Source of the DNA: Couchioplanes caeruleus
Lineage (GTDB): Bacteria > Actinomycetota > Actinomycetes > Mycobacteriales > Micromonosporaceae
Length of the DNA stretch: 64,000 nucleotides
Assembly: GCF_003751945.1 (NCBI RefSeq)
Contig: NZ_RJKL01000001.1
Location: 1,736,001 to 1,800,000, forward strand
Direction: 5' to 3'
A program made the position numbers and the translations under genes. Of this stretch, positions 1-9,565 are shown in pieces. The notes below the pieces were generated by a model that was not told the DNA's origin, searched no databases, and saw only the letters and a list, made by a program, of their open reading frames with translations. The stretch's first letter is position 1. Every line of letters starts with the position of its first letter.

Positions 1-1
1 G

Positions 2-787
2 TTGCTGGAGACCGTGGACGCCTGGGCGCAGCACCGGCCGGCCCGCTACCGCGGCGGCGCCGTCAACATGATCAATTTCCTGCTGCCCGCGCACATCGCC
101 GCGCTCGCCTGCGCCATGCTGCTGTACGGCAACCAGCGGCTCATGCCCACCGTCTTCGCGGTGACCCTGGCCATCGCGAGCAAGTACCTGCTGCGGATCC
201 GGATCGGCGGCGTGCCCAAGCACTTCCTCAACCCGAGCAACTTCGGGATCAGCGCCACGTTGGTGCTGTTCAGCTGGGTGGCGATCGCACCGCCGTACCA
301 GTTCACCGAGAACGTCGGGTCCGTGATCGACTGGGCGCTCCCGGGCGCGATCATGATCGCGGGCACCATGATAAACGCCAAGCTCACCGGACGGATGCCG
401 CTGATCCTCGGCTGGGTCGGCGGATTCGCCCTCCAGGCGCTGATCCGGGCAGCGATCGGCCCCGACTCGCTGGCCTCCGGTCTGCTGGTGATGACCGGCG
501 TCGCGTTCATCCTCTTCACCAACTACATGATCACCGATCCGCAGACCTCACCCTCCCGCCCGCGCGACCAGGTCCTGTTCGGCGCGGCCGCGGCCGGCGT
601 GTACGGCGTCCTGGTCGCCGTCCACATCACCTTCGGGCTGTTCTACGCGCTGACCGCCGTGTGCGCCGGACGGTTCCTGTTCACCGTGGTCCGCCGGGCC
701 CGCCGCGGGCCGGACGAGAGCCCGGCGCCGTCGCCGCAGCCACCCGTGGCGGCCCCGGCGCCGGAAGCGGCCCACGTCGCCGGCTAG
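2..787 (+). CDS. unbU: Enediyne biosynthesis membrane protein UnbU (E5 type), 5' end outside window
   Basis: The reading frame is open at the left edge, so the gene is probably truncated: 261 residues are visible, while I recall family members as longer (about 330). After a short soluble stretch there are several hydrophobic segments (for example around MINFLLPAHIAALACAMLLY and the stretch ending VLFSWVAIA), and the loop KHFLNPSNFG that I associate with the UnbU/NqrB-RnfD-like family. The C-terminus is a Pro/Ala-rich cytosolic tail. UnbU is one of the conserved unknown-function proteins encoded next to PksE in enediyne clusters. The stop lies 10 nt before the pksE start with an AGGAGG between them, so the two are co-transcribed. 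Its biochemical role is not established; the assignment rests on sequence feel plus the neighbouring pksE. Confidence 0.8.
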   Translation: MLETVDAWAQHRPARYRGGAVNMINFLLPAHIAALACAMLLYGNQRLMPTVFAVTLAIASKYLLRIRIGGVPKHFLNPSNFGISATLVLFSWVAIAPPYQFTENVGSVIDWALPGAIMIAGTMINAKLTGRMPLILGWVGGFALQALIRAAIGPDSLASGLLVMTGVAFILFTNYMITDPQTSPSRPRDQVLFGAAAAGVYGVLVAVHITFGLFYALTAVCAGRFLFTVVRRARRGPDESPAPSPQPPVAAPAPEAAHVAG

Positions 788-797
788 GAGGACCAGC

Positions 798-3700
798 ATG
801 GCCGAGAGAATCGCCGTCATCGGTATGGCATGCCGCTACCCGGAAGCCGACTCCCCGCACCGGCTGTGGCAGAACGTCATGGCACGGCGGCGATCCTTCC
901 GCCCGCTGCCGCCCGGGCGGCTGCCGCTGGCCGAGTACGGCGGCGACGGCGCGGACCAGACGTACGTCACCCACGCCGGGCTGATCAGCGACTGGACGTT
1001 CGACCGGCCGCGCTTCGGCGTGGCCGGCCCGACGTTCCGGGCCGTGGACACCACGCACTGGCTCGCCCTCGACGTGAGCGCGGCCGCGCTCGCCGACGCC
1101 GGGTTCCCGGACGGCGACGGGCTGGACCGCACCCGCGCCGGCGTGGTGCTGGGCAACTCGCTCACCGGCGAGTTCTCCCGGGCGGCCACGCTGCGGACCC
1201 GCTGGCCGTACGTCCGCAGGTCGGTGCTGGCGGCGCTCGCCGGCTCCGCCGTGCCGGCCGACGAGCAGGCCGGCCTGATCGCGGCGATCGAGCGTGCATA
1301 CAAGGCACCGTTTCCGGAGCCGTCCGACGAGACCCTCTCCGGCGCGCTGGCCAACACGATCGCCGGCCGGGTGTGCAACCACTTCGACTTCCACGGCTTC
1401 GGATACACGGTGGACGGTGCCTGCGCCTCGTCGCTGCTGGCGGTCTCCACGGCCGCCACGGCGCTGGCCGACGGCCGGCTGGAGGTGGCGCTGGCCGGCG
1501 GCGTCGACCTCAGCCTGGACCCGTTCGAGCTGGTCGGTTTCGCCCGGGTGGGCGCGCTGGCGCGCGGCGGGATGCGGGTGTACGACCGGCGCCCCACCGG
1601 CTTCCTGCCCGGCGAGGGCTGCGGCGTGCTGGTGCTGTGCCGGGAGTCGTTCGCGCGCGACCGCGGGCTGCGCACGTACGGCCACCTGCTGGGCTGGGGG
1701 ATGTCGTCGGACGGCAGCGGCGGCCTGACCCGCCCGGAGTCGGCCGGCCAGGGCCTGGCGTTGCGCCGGGCGTACGAGCACGCCCGGCTGGACTGCGCGA
1801 CGGTGAGCCTGATCGAGGGGCACGGCACCGGCACCGCCGTCGGTGACCAGGCCGAGCTGGAGGCGCTGCGGGAGCTGCGCCGCGGCGCCGGCCGAGCGGC
1901 GGCGCTGGGCAGCATCAAGGCCAACATCGGACACACCAAGGCGGCCGCCGGGGTGGCCGGCCTGCTCAAGGCGGTGCTGGCGGTCCACCACGGCGTGCTG
2001 CCGCCGACCACCGGGTGTGCGGAGCCCCATCCGCTGCTGACCGCTCCCGGCGCCGGCCTGGAGATCCTCGACGAGGCGCGGCCGTGGCCCGCCGGCCGGC
2101 GGCACGCCGCGGTCAGCGCGATGGGCTTCGGCGGCATCAACGTGCACGTGGTGGTCGGCGGCACCGCGTCCGCCCGGCGCCGCCGGCTGGCTCCGGCCCA
2201 CCAGCGGCTCGCCGCCCCGCACCCGAGCCACGAGGTGGTGGTGTGCGCCGCCGCCGACCGGGCGGAGCTGGCCGCGAAGCTGACCCGCATCGCCGAGGTG
2301 AGCGGCACGCTGACCCGCGGCGAGCTGGGTGATCTGGCGGCGACCCTGGCGGGCACCACGGTGGATGCGCCGTACCGGTTCGCCGCCGCGGTAGCCGGTC
2401 CGGACGAGCTGGCGGCCGCCGTCCGGCAGGCCCGTGACCACCTGGCCGCCGGCGGCACCACGCTGGTCGATCCGCCGCGCCGGGTGTTCCTGGGCGGCCC
2501 GGACCGGCTCCGGGTCGCGGTGCTGTTCCCCGGACAGGCGGCGCCCTGCTACTCCGGGCCCGGCGCGCTCGGGCAGCTCCTGGCCGCGCTGCCACCCGGA
2601 TACGACGAGAAGCTCCCGCTTCCCGACGATCCCCACACCACCGTCGGCACCGACGCTGCCCAGCCGGCCATCGTCCGCGGCATCCTCGCCGGGCTGCGCT
2701 GGCTCGCCGCGATCGGCGCCGACGCGGACCAGGCGGCCGGGCACAGCCTCGGCGAGATCGGCGCCCTGGTCTGGGCCGGGGCGCTGCGCGAGGCGGACGC
2801 GTACCTGCTGGCCCGCGCCCGGGGCGCGGCCATGGCCGAGGCCGACCCCGGCCGGGCCGGCATGGCGAACCTCCAGACCGATCCGGACACCGCGGCCGGC
2901 CTGTTGCGGGGCACCGACGTGGTGATCGCGGCGGACAACGGCGAGCGCCGGACCGTGGTGTCCGGCGGCCGCGCCGAGGTGGGCCGGGTCATCGACGCGG
3001 CGGCCCGCGCGGGCATCGGCGCGACCTGGCTGCCGGTCGCGCACGCCTTCCACTCCCCTGCCATGGAACCGGCCGCGCCCCGGCTCAAGGCCGCCGCCGC
3101 GGCGCTCGGCTGGCGCCCGGTACGCCGGCCGGTGGCCTCCACCGTCACCGGCGACTGGCTGGCCGGCGAGGACCTGGTGGAACTGCTGGTCCGGCAGCTC
3201 ACCACGCCGGTGCGCTTCGCGCAGGCGCTGGGCCGGCTCTCCGCCGACCTGTTCGTCGAGGTCGGACCGGGCCGGATGATGGCCGGCCTGGCCGGGCCGA
3301 CGACGGTCTCCCTGGACGCGGGGTCGCCGTCGGCCGAGGGTGCCGCCTCGGTCACCGCGGCGCTGTTCGCCGCGGGCCGGTGCGGCACGCTCACGCCCTG
3401 GTTCGCGGGCCGGTTCACCAGGCCGTACGCCCTCGACCGGGACCGTCTGCTGCTGACCAACCCGTGCGAGGCCGTGCCGGGCGCGCCGTCCGGACCCGAG
3501 CCGGCTGCGGGCCGGCCGGCCGGCCCGGATGCGGACGACGGGGATCCCCTGAGCGTCGCCGTCGCGTGCGTCGCGGAGGCGCTGGAACTGGACGCCGACA
3601 CCATCGCGCCGGACGCCCGCCTGCTGGCGGAGCTGCACCTCAGCTCGCTGCGGGTGACCCAGATCGCCACCGCCGTGGCCGCGCGCCTGGGCCGGGCCAT

Positions 3701-6428
3701 GCCTGCCGCGCCGCTTTCGCTGAGCACGGCGACGGTCCGCGAGCTGGCCGAGACCGTCGCCGGCCTGCCCGCCGCGGACCAGCGGGACGCTCCCCCTGCC
3801 GGGGTGGCCGGTTGGGTACGGGCGTTCGCGCCGCTGCTCGTTCCGCAACCACCACCCGAGGCCGCTCCGGTCGCCCGTGCCTTCACCCTGGTCGGCGATC
3901 TCACCGGTCATCCGCTCGCCGACGAGATCCGCGCCGCCTTCGGCCGTTCCGGCGACGAGACCCCGGCCGGCGACGCAACCCCGGCCTACGTGCTCGCCTT
4001 GCCGCCGTGGCCGGCGCAGGCCTCGCCGGCGGACGTGGTGACCGCCCTGCGGTCGGCGCACCGGGACCGCGCCCCGCTCGTGGTCGTGCACCACGGCGGC
4101 GTCGGCGCCGCCGTCGGTCGCAGCCTGGCCGCCGAGGAGCCGCGGATTCCCGTCCTGGTGGTCGAGGCTCCCGCGGACCCGGCCGGCGTGGCCCGGGCCG
4201 CCGCCGAGGCACGCCGCGAGCCGGCGCCGTACGCGGAGGTGGTCCTCACCGGCGACGGCCGCCGCGCGGTGCCGGCGATGGCGCCGGTGCCGCTCGGCCC
4301 GGCCGATCCCGGGAGGATCCCGCTGGGTCCCGGCGAGGTCTGCGTGGTCACCGGGGGCGCCAAGGGCATCGGCGCGGAATGCGCGGTCGCGCTGGCCGAG
4401 CTGACCGGCGCACGGATGGTGCTGCTGGGCCGGACGCCGGGCACCGACCCCGCGGTGCGTGCCACCCTCTCCCGGCTGCCGGACGCGGTCTACCACGCCG
4501 TCGACATCACCGACGGTGTCGCGGTGGCCGCGGCGCTCGACGACGTGCGCCGGCGGCACGGCCGGGTCCGGGCGCTGCTGCACGCCGCCGGGCAGAACGT
4601 GCCGGTGCTCATCCCGGACCTCGACGTCACGGCGATGCACACGGCCGCCGCGGCGAAGACGGACGGGTTCGACCGGGTACTGGCCGCCCTCGACCTCGGC
4701 GAGCTGCGGTTCGCGGTCACCTTCGGCTCGGTGATCGCGCGTACCGGGCTGGCCGGCGAGGCGCACTACGCCGTGGCCAACGAGTGGCTGGCCCGGCGCT
4801 GCATCCATCTTGCCGCCGAACACCCCGGCGTCCGGTGGCTCAACATCGAATGGTCGGCGTGGTCGGGCGCCGGCATGGGTGTACGCCTGGGCGTCCTCGA
4901 CGGTCTGATCCGGCGCGGCCTCGACCCGATCCCGGTCGACGCCGGAGTGGCCACCCTGCTGCGCCTGCTCTCCACGCCGGACCTGCCGCCGACCGTGCTG
5001 GTGACCGGCCGCCTGCCCTCCGGGCCGGTGCTGCGCTGGCACGGCGGCGAGGGGGTGACCGGGCGATTCCCGGAGACGCCGCTCGTCCACACGCCGGCCA
5101 CCGAGCTGGTCGCGGCCGCCGACGTGTCCACCGGCACCGACCCCTACCTGAGCGACCATCGCATCGACGGTGCGGCCGTGCTGCCCGCCGTGATGGGCCT
5201 GGAGGCGATGGCCCAGTGCGCCGGGGTGCTGATCGGCGACACCGGGCCGGCGCAGTTCACCGGCGTCCGACTCAGCCACCCGGTCACCGTTCCCGACCGG
5301 GACCGCCGGACGCTGCGGGTAGCCGCCCTGACCCGCGACGACGGCGCGGTCGACGTGGTGGTCCGCAGCGACGAGACCGGCTTCGCCACCGATCACTTCA
5401 CCGCCCGCTACGGCGGCCCGGTCACCGCACCGGTCCCGGCGGCCGCCGCGCTGCCCGGCTCCGAGATGCCGGCCGCGCATCTGTACGGGCCGCTGTTCTT
5501 CCACGGCCCCCGGTTCCGGCGCGTACGGGGCTACCGGGCGATCGGTGCGTACCGCTGCGTCGGCGTCGTCGACGCCGGCTCGCGCGAACCGTGGTTCTCG
5601 GCGTTCCTGGACCAGCGCCTGCGCCTGGGCGACGCGGGGGCGCGCGACGCGTTCCTGCACCTGCTGCAGGCCTGCGTGCCGGACCGGCTGGTGCTCCCGG
5701 TGGGTGTGGACCGCATCCACATGCATCGCCCGCCGGCCGGCCGGCTCATCGTCGCCGCCTGCCAGCGGTCGGAGGACGCGAGCGGGTTCGTCTTCGACCT
5801 GACGGTGACCGACCCGGCGGGCACGCCCGTGGAGGACTGGACCGGCCTGCGGCTGCGGGCCGTGCGGGCACTGGACCTCCACCGGTGGCCGCTGGAAGTG
5901 GCCGGGGCGTATCTCACCCGGTCGCTGGCCCGCCGACCGTCGGCACCGCCGGTGGACCTGGTCACCGCCCGGGCCGACCGGTCCGATCCGGCGCACACGG
6001 CCGCGGTGGCGAGCTGGCTGACGGGCACGCCGGTCACGCACGCCGACGACGGACGCCTGGTGACCGCCGGGGCGGGTGGCGTGTCGGCCAGCCACCTCGG
6101 CGATCGCCTGCTGGTGGCCGCCGGGCCCGGCCGGATCGGTGTCGACTGGGCCTGGATGGGCGAGGTGGCGCCGCCGCTGTCCTCGGCGGACACGGCGGTC
6201 GCCGCCGAGGCCGCCCAGGTGGCCACGGAGAGCGCCGCCACCGCCGCTTTCCGGATCTGGACCTGTCGGGAGGTGCTGGGCAAGCTCGGGGAGCCGCCGT
6301 CCGCGCCGCTGACCGTGGCCGAGACCCGGGACGGCTGGACGACCTTCCGGTCCGGGGACGTGGGCCTGCACAGCATCGTGCTGGCCGGCACGGCGAGCCC
6401 GGTGGCGATCTGCGTCGGGGTGGGGTGA
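798..6428 (+). CDS. pksE: Iterative type I enediyne polyketide synthase PksE (KS-AT-ACP-KR-DH-PPTase)
   Basis: This 1876-residue single-module synthase would build the linear polyene from acetate units that becomes the enediyne warhead. KS spans about 1-455 with active-site Cys209 in DGACASS and His342 (EGHGTGTAVGD) and His379 (NIGHTKAAAG). AT spans about 575-880 with Ser650 in GHSLGEIGAL and a later HAFHSP. The ACP lies near 915-985, with LHLSSL carrying the presumed phosphopantetheine Ser950. KR is about 1170-1430 (TGGAKGIGAE, then Tyr in HYAVAN). DH starts with DHRIDGAAVLPA near 1453. A PPTase-like domain occupies about 1690-1876 (IGVDWAWM, IWTCREVLGKLG). Order and length match enediyne PKSs rather than ordinary type I modules. 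Start ATG follows AGGAGG. The PPTase motif lacks the usual second acidic residue. The stop overlaps a GTG of the next gene. Confidence 0.95.
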   Translation: MAERIAVIGMACRYPEADSPHRLWQNVMARRRSFRPLPPGRLPLAEYGGDGADQTYVTHAGLISDWTFDRPRFGVAGPTFRAVDTTHWLALDVSAAALADAGFPDGDGLDRTRAGVVLGNSLTGEFSRAATLRTRWPYVRRSVLAALAGSAVPADEQAGLIAAIERAYKAPFPEPSDETLSGALANTIAGRVCNHFDFHGFGYTVDGACASSLLAVSTAATALADGRLEVALAGGVDLSLDPFELVGFARVGALARGGMRVYDRRPTGFLPGEGCGVLVLCRESFARDRGLRTYGHLLGWGMSSDGSGGLTRPESAGQGLALRRAYEHARLDCATVSLIEGHGTGTAVGDQAELEALRELRRGAGRAAALGSIKANIGHTKAAAGVAGLLKAVLAVHHGVLPPTTGCAEPHPLLTAPGAGLEILDEARPWPAGRRHAAVSAMGFGGINVHVVVGGTASARRRRLAPAHQRLAAPHPSHEVVVCAAADRAELAAKLTRIAEVSGTLTRGELGDLAATLAGTTVDAPYRFAAAVAGPDELAAAVRQARDHLAAGGTTLVDPPRRVFLGGPDRLRVAVLFPGQAAPCYSGPGALGQLLAALPPGYDEKLPLPDDPHTTVGTDAAQPAIVRGILAGLRWLAAIGADADQAAGHSLGEIGALVWAGALREADAYLLARARGAAMAEADPGRAGMANLQTDPDTAAGLLRGTDVVIAADNGERRTVVSGGRAEVGRVIDAAARAGIGATWLPVAHAFHSPAMEPAAPRLKAAAAALGWRPVRRPVASTVTGDWLAGEDLVELLVRQLTTPVRFAQALGRLSADLFVEVGPGRMMAGLAGPTTVSLDAGSPSAEGAASVTAALFAAGRCGTLTPWFAGRFTRPYALDRDRLLLTNPCEAVPGAPSGPEPAAGRPAGPDADDGDPLSVAVACVAEALELDADTIAPDARLLAELHLSSLRVTQIATAVAARLGRAMPAAPLSLSTATVRELAETVAGLPAADQRDAPPAGVAGWVRAFAPLLVPQPPPEAAPVARAFTLVGDLTGHPLADEIRAAFGRSGDETPAGDATPAYVLALPPWPAQASPADVVTALRSAHRDRAPLVVVHHGGVGAAVGRSLAAEEPRIPVLVVEAPADPAGVARAAAEARREPAPYAEVVLTGDGRRAVPAMAPVPLGPADPGRIPLGPGEVCVVTGGAKGIGAECAVALAELTGARMVLLGRTPGTDPAVRATLSRLPDAVYHAVDITDGVAVAAALDDVRRRHGRVRALLHAAGQNVPVLIPDLDVTAMHTAAAAKTDGFDRVLAALDLGELRFAVTFGSVIARTGLAGEAHYAVANEWLARRCIHLAAEHPGVRWLNIEWSAWSGAGMGVRLGVLDGLIRRGLDPIPVDAGVATLLRLLSTPDLPPTVLVTGRLPSGPVLRWHGGEGVTGRFPETPLVHTPATELVAAADVSTGTDPYLSDHRIDGAAVLPAVMGLEAMAQCAGVLIGDTGPAQFTGVRLSHPVTVPDRDRRTLRVAALTRDDGAVDVVVRSDETGFATDHFTARYGGPVTAPVPAAAALPGSEMPAAHLYGPLFFHGPRFRRVRGYRAIGAYRCVGVVDAGSREPWFSAFLDQRLRLGDAGARDAFLHLLQACVPDRLVLPVGVDRIHMHRPPAGRLIVAACQRSEDASGFVFDLTVTDPAGTPVEDWTGLRLRAVRALDLHRWPLEVAGAYLTRSLARRPSAPPVDLVTARADRSDPAHTAAVASWLTGTPVTHADDGRLVTAGAGGVSASHLGDRLLVAAGPGRIGVDWAWMGEVAPPLSSADTAVAAEAAQVATESAATAAFRIWTCREVLGKLGEPPSAPLTVAETRDGWTTFRSGDVGLHSIVLAGTASPVAICVGVG

Positions 6429-6880
6429 CGCCGATGGCCGGCCACTTCGTCCACCGCCACCTGGTGACCTTCGACGAGACCAACCTGGTGGGCAACGTCT
6501 ACTTCGCACATTACGTACGCTGGCAGGGCCACTGCCGCGAGCGGTTCCTGCTCGACCGTGCGCCGGGGGTGATCGCCCAGCTCTCCGGCGACCTGGTGCT
6601 GGTCACCGTGGACTGCGCGGTCGAGTTCTACGCGGAGGGCTTCGCCGGCGACCAGATCGAGATCCGGATGGGGCTGGACCGGATGACCGGCAACCGGGCT
6701 GCCATGACGTTCGACTACGTACGCTGCCGTGACGGCCGCGAGGAGCTGCTGGCCCGCGGCCGGCAGACCGTGGCGTGCATGCGGCGCGCCGCGCACGGGC
6801 TGGAGCCGATGCCGATCCCCGACGAGCTCCGCGCGGCCCTGGTCCCGTTCGATCCGGCCGGCACCCCGGCCGGCCGGTGA
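6425..6880 (+). CDS. Enediyne hotdog-fold thioesterase (E10/TEBC type)
   Basis: This 151-residue hotdog thioesterase releases the polyene from PksE in enediyne pathways. The signature FDETNLVGNVYFAHYVRWQG followed by CRERFLL is typical of the CalE7/DynE7/SgcE10 family, including the Asn-Val-Tyr turn and the RWQG helix. The chosen GTG start overlaps the pksE stop as GTGA, the coupling arrangement seen at several other junctions in this cluster; an internal ATG at 6434 is the alternative and would shorten it by three residues. The C-terminal dozen residues are Pro/Gly-rich and probably flexible. It is a single-domain protein of normal family length. Position immediately after the synthase makes the assignment strong. 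Confidence 0.93.
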   Translation: MTPMAGHFVHRHLVTFDETNLVGNVYFAHYVRWQGHCRERFLLDRAPGVIAQLSGDLVLVTVDCAVEFYAEGFAGDQIEIRMGLDRMTGNRAAMTFDYVRCRDGREELLARGRQTVACMRRAAHGLEPMPIPDELRAALVPFDPAGTPAGR

Positions 6881-6895
6881 TCGGAGAACGTCACG

Positions 6896-7546
6896 ATGAT
6901 GGGGATCATCGGCGCCGGCCGGATGGGTACGGCGCTGGCGCGCGTGCTGGCCGCCGCCGGCGTGCCGACCGCCCTGTGCACCGCTCGGTGCGACCGCCCG
7001 GCGGCCGACCCGCCGCCGGACTGCACGCCCGCCACCCTGGACGACGTGCTGTGGCACACCGATCCGGTCCTGCTCGCGCTGCCGTTCCCGGTGGCCGTGG
7101 GGCTGGTCTCGGGACCGGCGGGCCGCTGCGGTGACGGCCGCATCCTGATCGACGCCACGAACCCGGGCTTCTGCCGGGACCGGGTGGTGCCGCCCGGGCT
7201 GTCCGGCGGCGAGCTCATCGCGTCCGCGGCCACCGGCTGGCGTACGGTCAAGGCCTTCAACACGGTACCGGCCGAGCATCTGGCCGCCACCCGGATCGGC
7301 GGCGGCACGGTGACCCTGCCGGTGGCGGGGCCGGCGGACGCCAAGCCGCCGGTCTTCGACCTGGCCGGGCGGCTGGGGTTCGAGCCGGTGGACGTCGGCG
7401 GCATCGAGAGCAGCCGGGAGATGGAGGCGCTGGCCGTGCTCATGGCGCGGGTCAGCGCGGCGTATGACCTGCACGGGCGGATCGGCATCCGGATCGCCGA
7501 GCTGGACCGCTCCCCGGTCGGCCGGGGCGCGGACGTGGCCGGGTGA
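6896..7546 (+). CDS. F420-dependent NADP oxidoreductase-like protein
   Basis: This 216-residue Rossmann-fold protein resembles NADPH:F420 oxidoreductase. The N-terminus carries the dinucleotide motif GIIGAGRMGTALARVLA, and the middle carries TVKAFNTVPAEHL, the VKAFNT segment characteristic of this family. The length equals that of stand-alone family members. It lies 15 nt after the thioesterase, with a GGAG upstream of a double ATG, so it is in the same transcription unit. It could supply reduced F420 to tailoring enzymes or act as a divergent reductase on an intermediate; the sequence does not decide. Its stop abuts the SARP gene stop on the other strand at a TGATCA with no spacer, leaving no room for a conventional terminator. 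Confidence 0.8.
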   Translation: MMGIIGAGRMGTALARVLAAAGVPTALCTARCDRPAADPPPDCTPATLDDVLWHTDPVLLALPFPVAVGLVSGPAGRCGDGRILIDATNPGFCRDRVVPPGLSGGELIASAATGWRTVKAFNTVPAEHLAATRIGGGTVTLPVAGPADAKPPVFDLAGRLGFEPVDVGGIESSREMEALAVLMARVSAAYDLHGRIGIRIAELDRSPVGRGADVAG

Positions 7547-9418
7547 TCAGAGGATGGGTACGGCGGACGCGTCGACCGGGCGCCGCTCGGTCACCCCGAG
7601 GTCGGCGGCCAGCCGGTGCACCAGGCGGAGCTTGCCGTACAGCGGGCCGGCCAGATCATGCCGGACGAAGAGCAGCGACTTCTCGGCCAGGCGCATCAGC
7701 ATCCACCGGCCGTCCACCGGGCCGTACGGCGACGCCGCCCAGACGGCCTCGGCCTGCTCGGCACGGAACGACAGCGGCAGGGCACCCAGCCGCAGGAAGC
7801 ACCACCGCTCCTGCCCGTCCAGGCAGTGCAGGCTGCGCAGCAGCGCGGCCTGCAGCGACCGGTGATGCACCGGCTGTCCCCGGCGCGGCGGCTTCAGCTC
7901 CCGCAGCGGATCGTCCAGCCGCCGGACCAACTCGTCCAGCGTCTCGGTGGCCAGGCACTCCGCGGCGAGCTCCACCGCCAGCGGCAGGTCGTCGAGCCGT
8001 GCACACAGGTCGGCGACCGTCCGCAGATCGTCCGCGCCGAGCCGGAGGCCCGGGCTCACCTGGGCGGCCCGGCGCGCGAAGAGCTGGACGGCCGGCGGCT
8101 CGGCACCCCAGCGCGCCTCGTCGCCGACGGTCACGGCCAGGGGCCGCAGCCGCCAGACGGTCTCGTACGGCACGCCCAGCGGCTCCCGCGAGGTGACCAC
8201 GACGGACACGTTCGGGCAGGCGCGCACCACCTCGTCCACCACCTCGACGCAGGCGTCGATCACGTGCTCGACGTCGTCGAGGACGATCAGCATCTGCTGG
8301 TCGCCGAGCAGCCGGGACGGCGGGGTCCCCGGCTCGGCGCCGAGGAGCTCGCTGAGGTGAGCGTCGAGTTGCGCCGGGGTGGTGAGCTCCGCGCAGTCCA
8401 GCACGGCGACGCCACCCAGGAGGTTGTCCCGCAGGCAGGCCGCCGCCCGCAGGGCCAGCATCGACTTGCCGCACCCCGGCGGTCCCGTGACCGTCAGCAG
8501 CCGCTGCTCGGCCAGCAGGGACATCACGGCGTCCAGATCCCGCTCCCGGTAGATCAGCGGACCCAGGCCGGGTCCCCGGCCGTGCCAGGGTGGCCGGACC
8601 TGCTCGGCCGACGGGCCCGGGCCGCCGGGCCGGCCGTGCGCCATGTCGTCGCCGGCGAGCACCGCGCGGTACGCGTCGGAAAGTTGCGAGCCGGGTTGGA
8701 CGCCGAGTTCCGCCTTGAGCATCACCCGGATGTCGTCGAAGTGCCGGACCGCGGCGGCGCGGCGGCCTGTCTGCTCCAGCGCCACGATGTACAGCGCCTG
8801 GGCCACCTCGTTCATCGGCTCGGTGATCGCCAGCCGACGCGCCGCCGGCAGCACCGCCACGGCCTGCTTGAGGTCGAGACCGGCCCGTACGTAGTCCAGC
8901 GCGGCCTCGGACCACCGCCGGCGCAGCAGATCAAGGATCTCCGGGGAGTTCAGCAGTGCGGAGAGCTCGGCCAGCTCCGGATCCCGCCACAGGCGCATCG
9001 CCTCGCCGAGCAGCTCGAAGGCCCGTTGCGGCTCGTCGGCGCAGAGGAACTGCTTCGCCTGCCGGTAGAGCAGCTCGAAGCGCGTGACGTCGACGAGCTC
9101 GCGGCTGGTGACGAGCCGGTAGCCGCCGGGACCGGAGCTGATGATGTTGGTGCGGCCCCGGGGCGGCAGATCGGGTTCGAGCAGGCGACGCAGCCGGGCG
9201 ACGTAGGTGTGCACCAACTGCCGGGCGCTGACCGGCTGCGCCGGCCCCCAGACCATGCCGAGCATGCAGTCGATGGAGACGGCGTGGCCGACGTGCAGGG
9301 CCAGCGAAGCCAGCACCGCCCGTTGTTTGGCCGGACCGAGATCGACCGGCACCGGACCGCGGTGCACCTGCATCGAACCTAGCGCCGAAATACGCAGAAT
9401 CGCCCTGGAGTCGGACAT
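7547..9418 (-). CDS. SARP family transcriptional regulator with NB-ARC ATPase domain
   Basis: This is a 623-residue AfsR/SARP-type activator, a class that usually switches on the antibiotic cluster in which it lies. Residues about 10-95 form the OmpR-like winged helix, about 100-245 the bacterial transcriptional activation (BTAD) domain with helical repeats, and from about 275 an NB-ARC-like ATPase with Walker A TGPPGCGKSMLALR and Walker B MLIVLDDVEHV. It lacks the long TPR tail of full AfsR proteins. The ATG at 9418 is preferred because GGGGGAGCAG lies just upstream; an in-frame ATG nine codons earlier lacks a comparable site. It converges on the enediyne core genes and is the most likely pathway-specific activator. 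The target promoter was not identified. Confidence 0.92.
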   Translation of the reverse strand: MSDSRAILRISALGSMQVHRGPVPVDLGPAKQRAVLASLALHVGHAVSIDCMLGMVWGPAQPVSARQLVHTYVARLRRLLEPDLPPRGRTNIISSGPGGYRLVTSRELVDVTRFELLYRQAKQFLCADEPQRAFELLGEAMRLWRDPELAELSALLNSPEILDLLRRRWSEAALDYVRAGLDLKQAVAVLPAARRLAITEPMNEVAQALYIVALEQTGRRAAAVRHFDDIRVMLKAELGVQPGSQLSDAYRAVLAGDDMAHGRPGGPGPSAEQVRPPWHGRGPGLGPLIYRERDLDAVMSLLAEQRLLTVTGPPGCGKSMLALRAAACLRDNLLGGVAVLDCAELTTPAQLDAHLSELLGAEPGTPPSRLLGDQQMLIVLDDVEHVIDACVEVVDEVVRACPNVSVVVTSREPLGVPYETVWRLRPLAVTVGDEARWGAEPPAVQLFARRAAQVSPGLRLGADDLRTVADLCARLDDLPLAVELAAECLATETLDELVRRLDDPLRELKPPRRGQPVHHRSLQAALLRSLHCLDGQERWCFLRLGALPLSFRAEQAEAVWAASPYGPVDGRWMLMRLAEKSLLFVRHDLAGPLYGKLRLVHRLAADLGVTERRPVDASAVPIL

Positions 9419-9565
9419 CGACTGCTCCCCCGTCGAGGTCGTCACCGGCGACGGTCATCGAGCACCGCCCCGCCGGTCCGCATTGAGAGTGTGCCCTTCC
9501 GCCATCGATCGGTTCGAGTGGCCGATCATCCAAATCGTCCGTCCACTTCGGTGCGGGCCGTCGGA

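Noticed and set aside
681..6509. A 1942-codon open frame on the minus strand opposite pksE
   Set aside because: It is Arg/Gly/Ala-rich with no domain sense and is a consequence of high GC content; the plus strand clearly encodes the PKS.
7540..7552. TGATCA at the convergent stop codons as a regulatory palindrome
   Set aside because: It is simply two stop codons meeting back to back; six bases are too few to claim a site.
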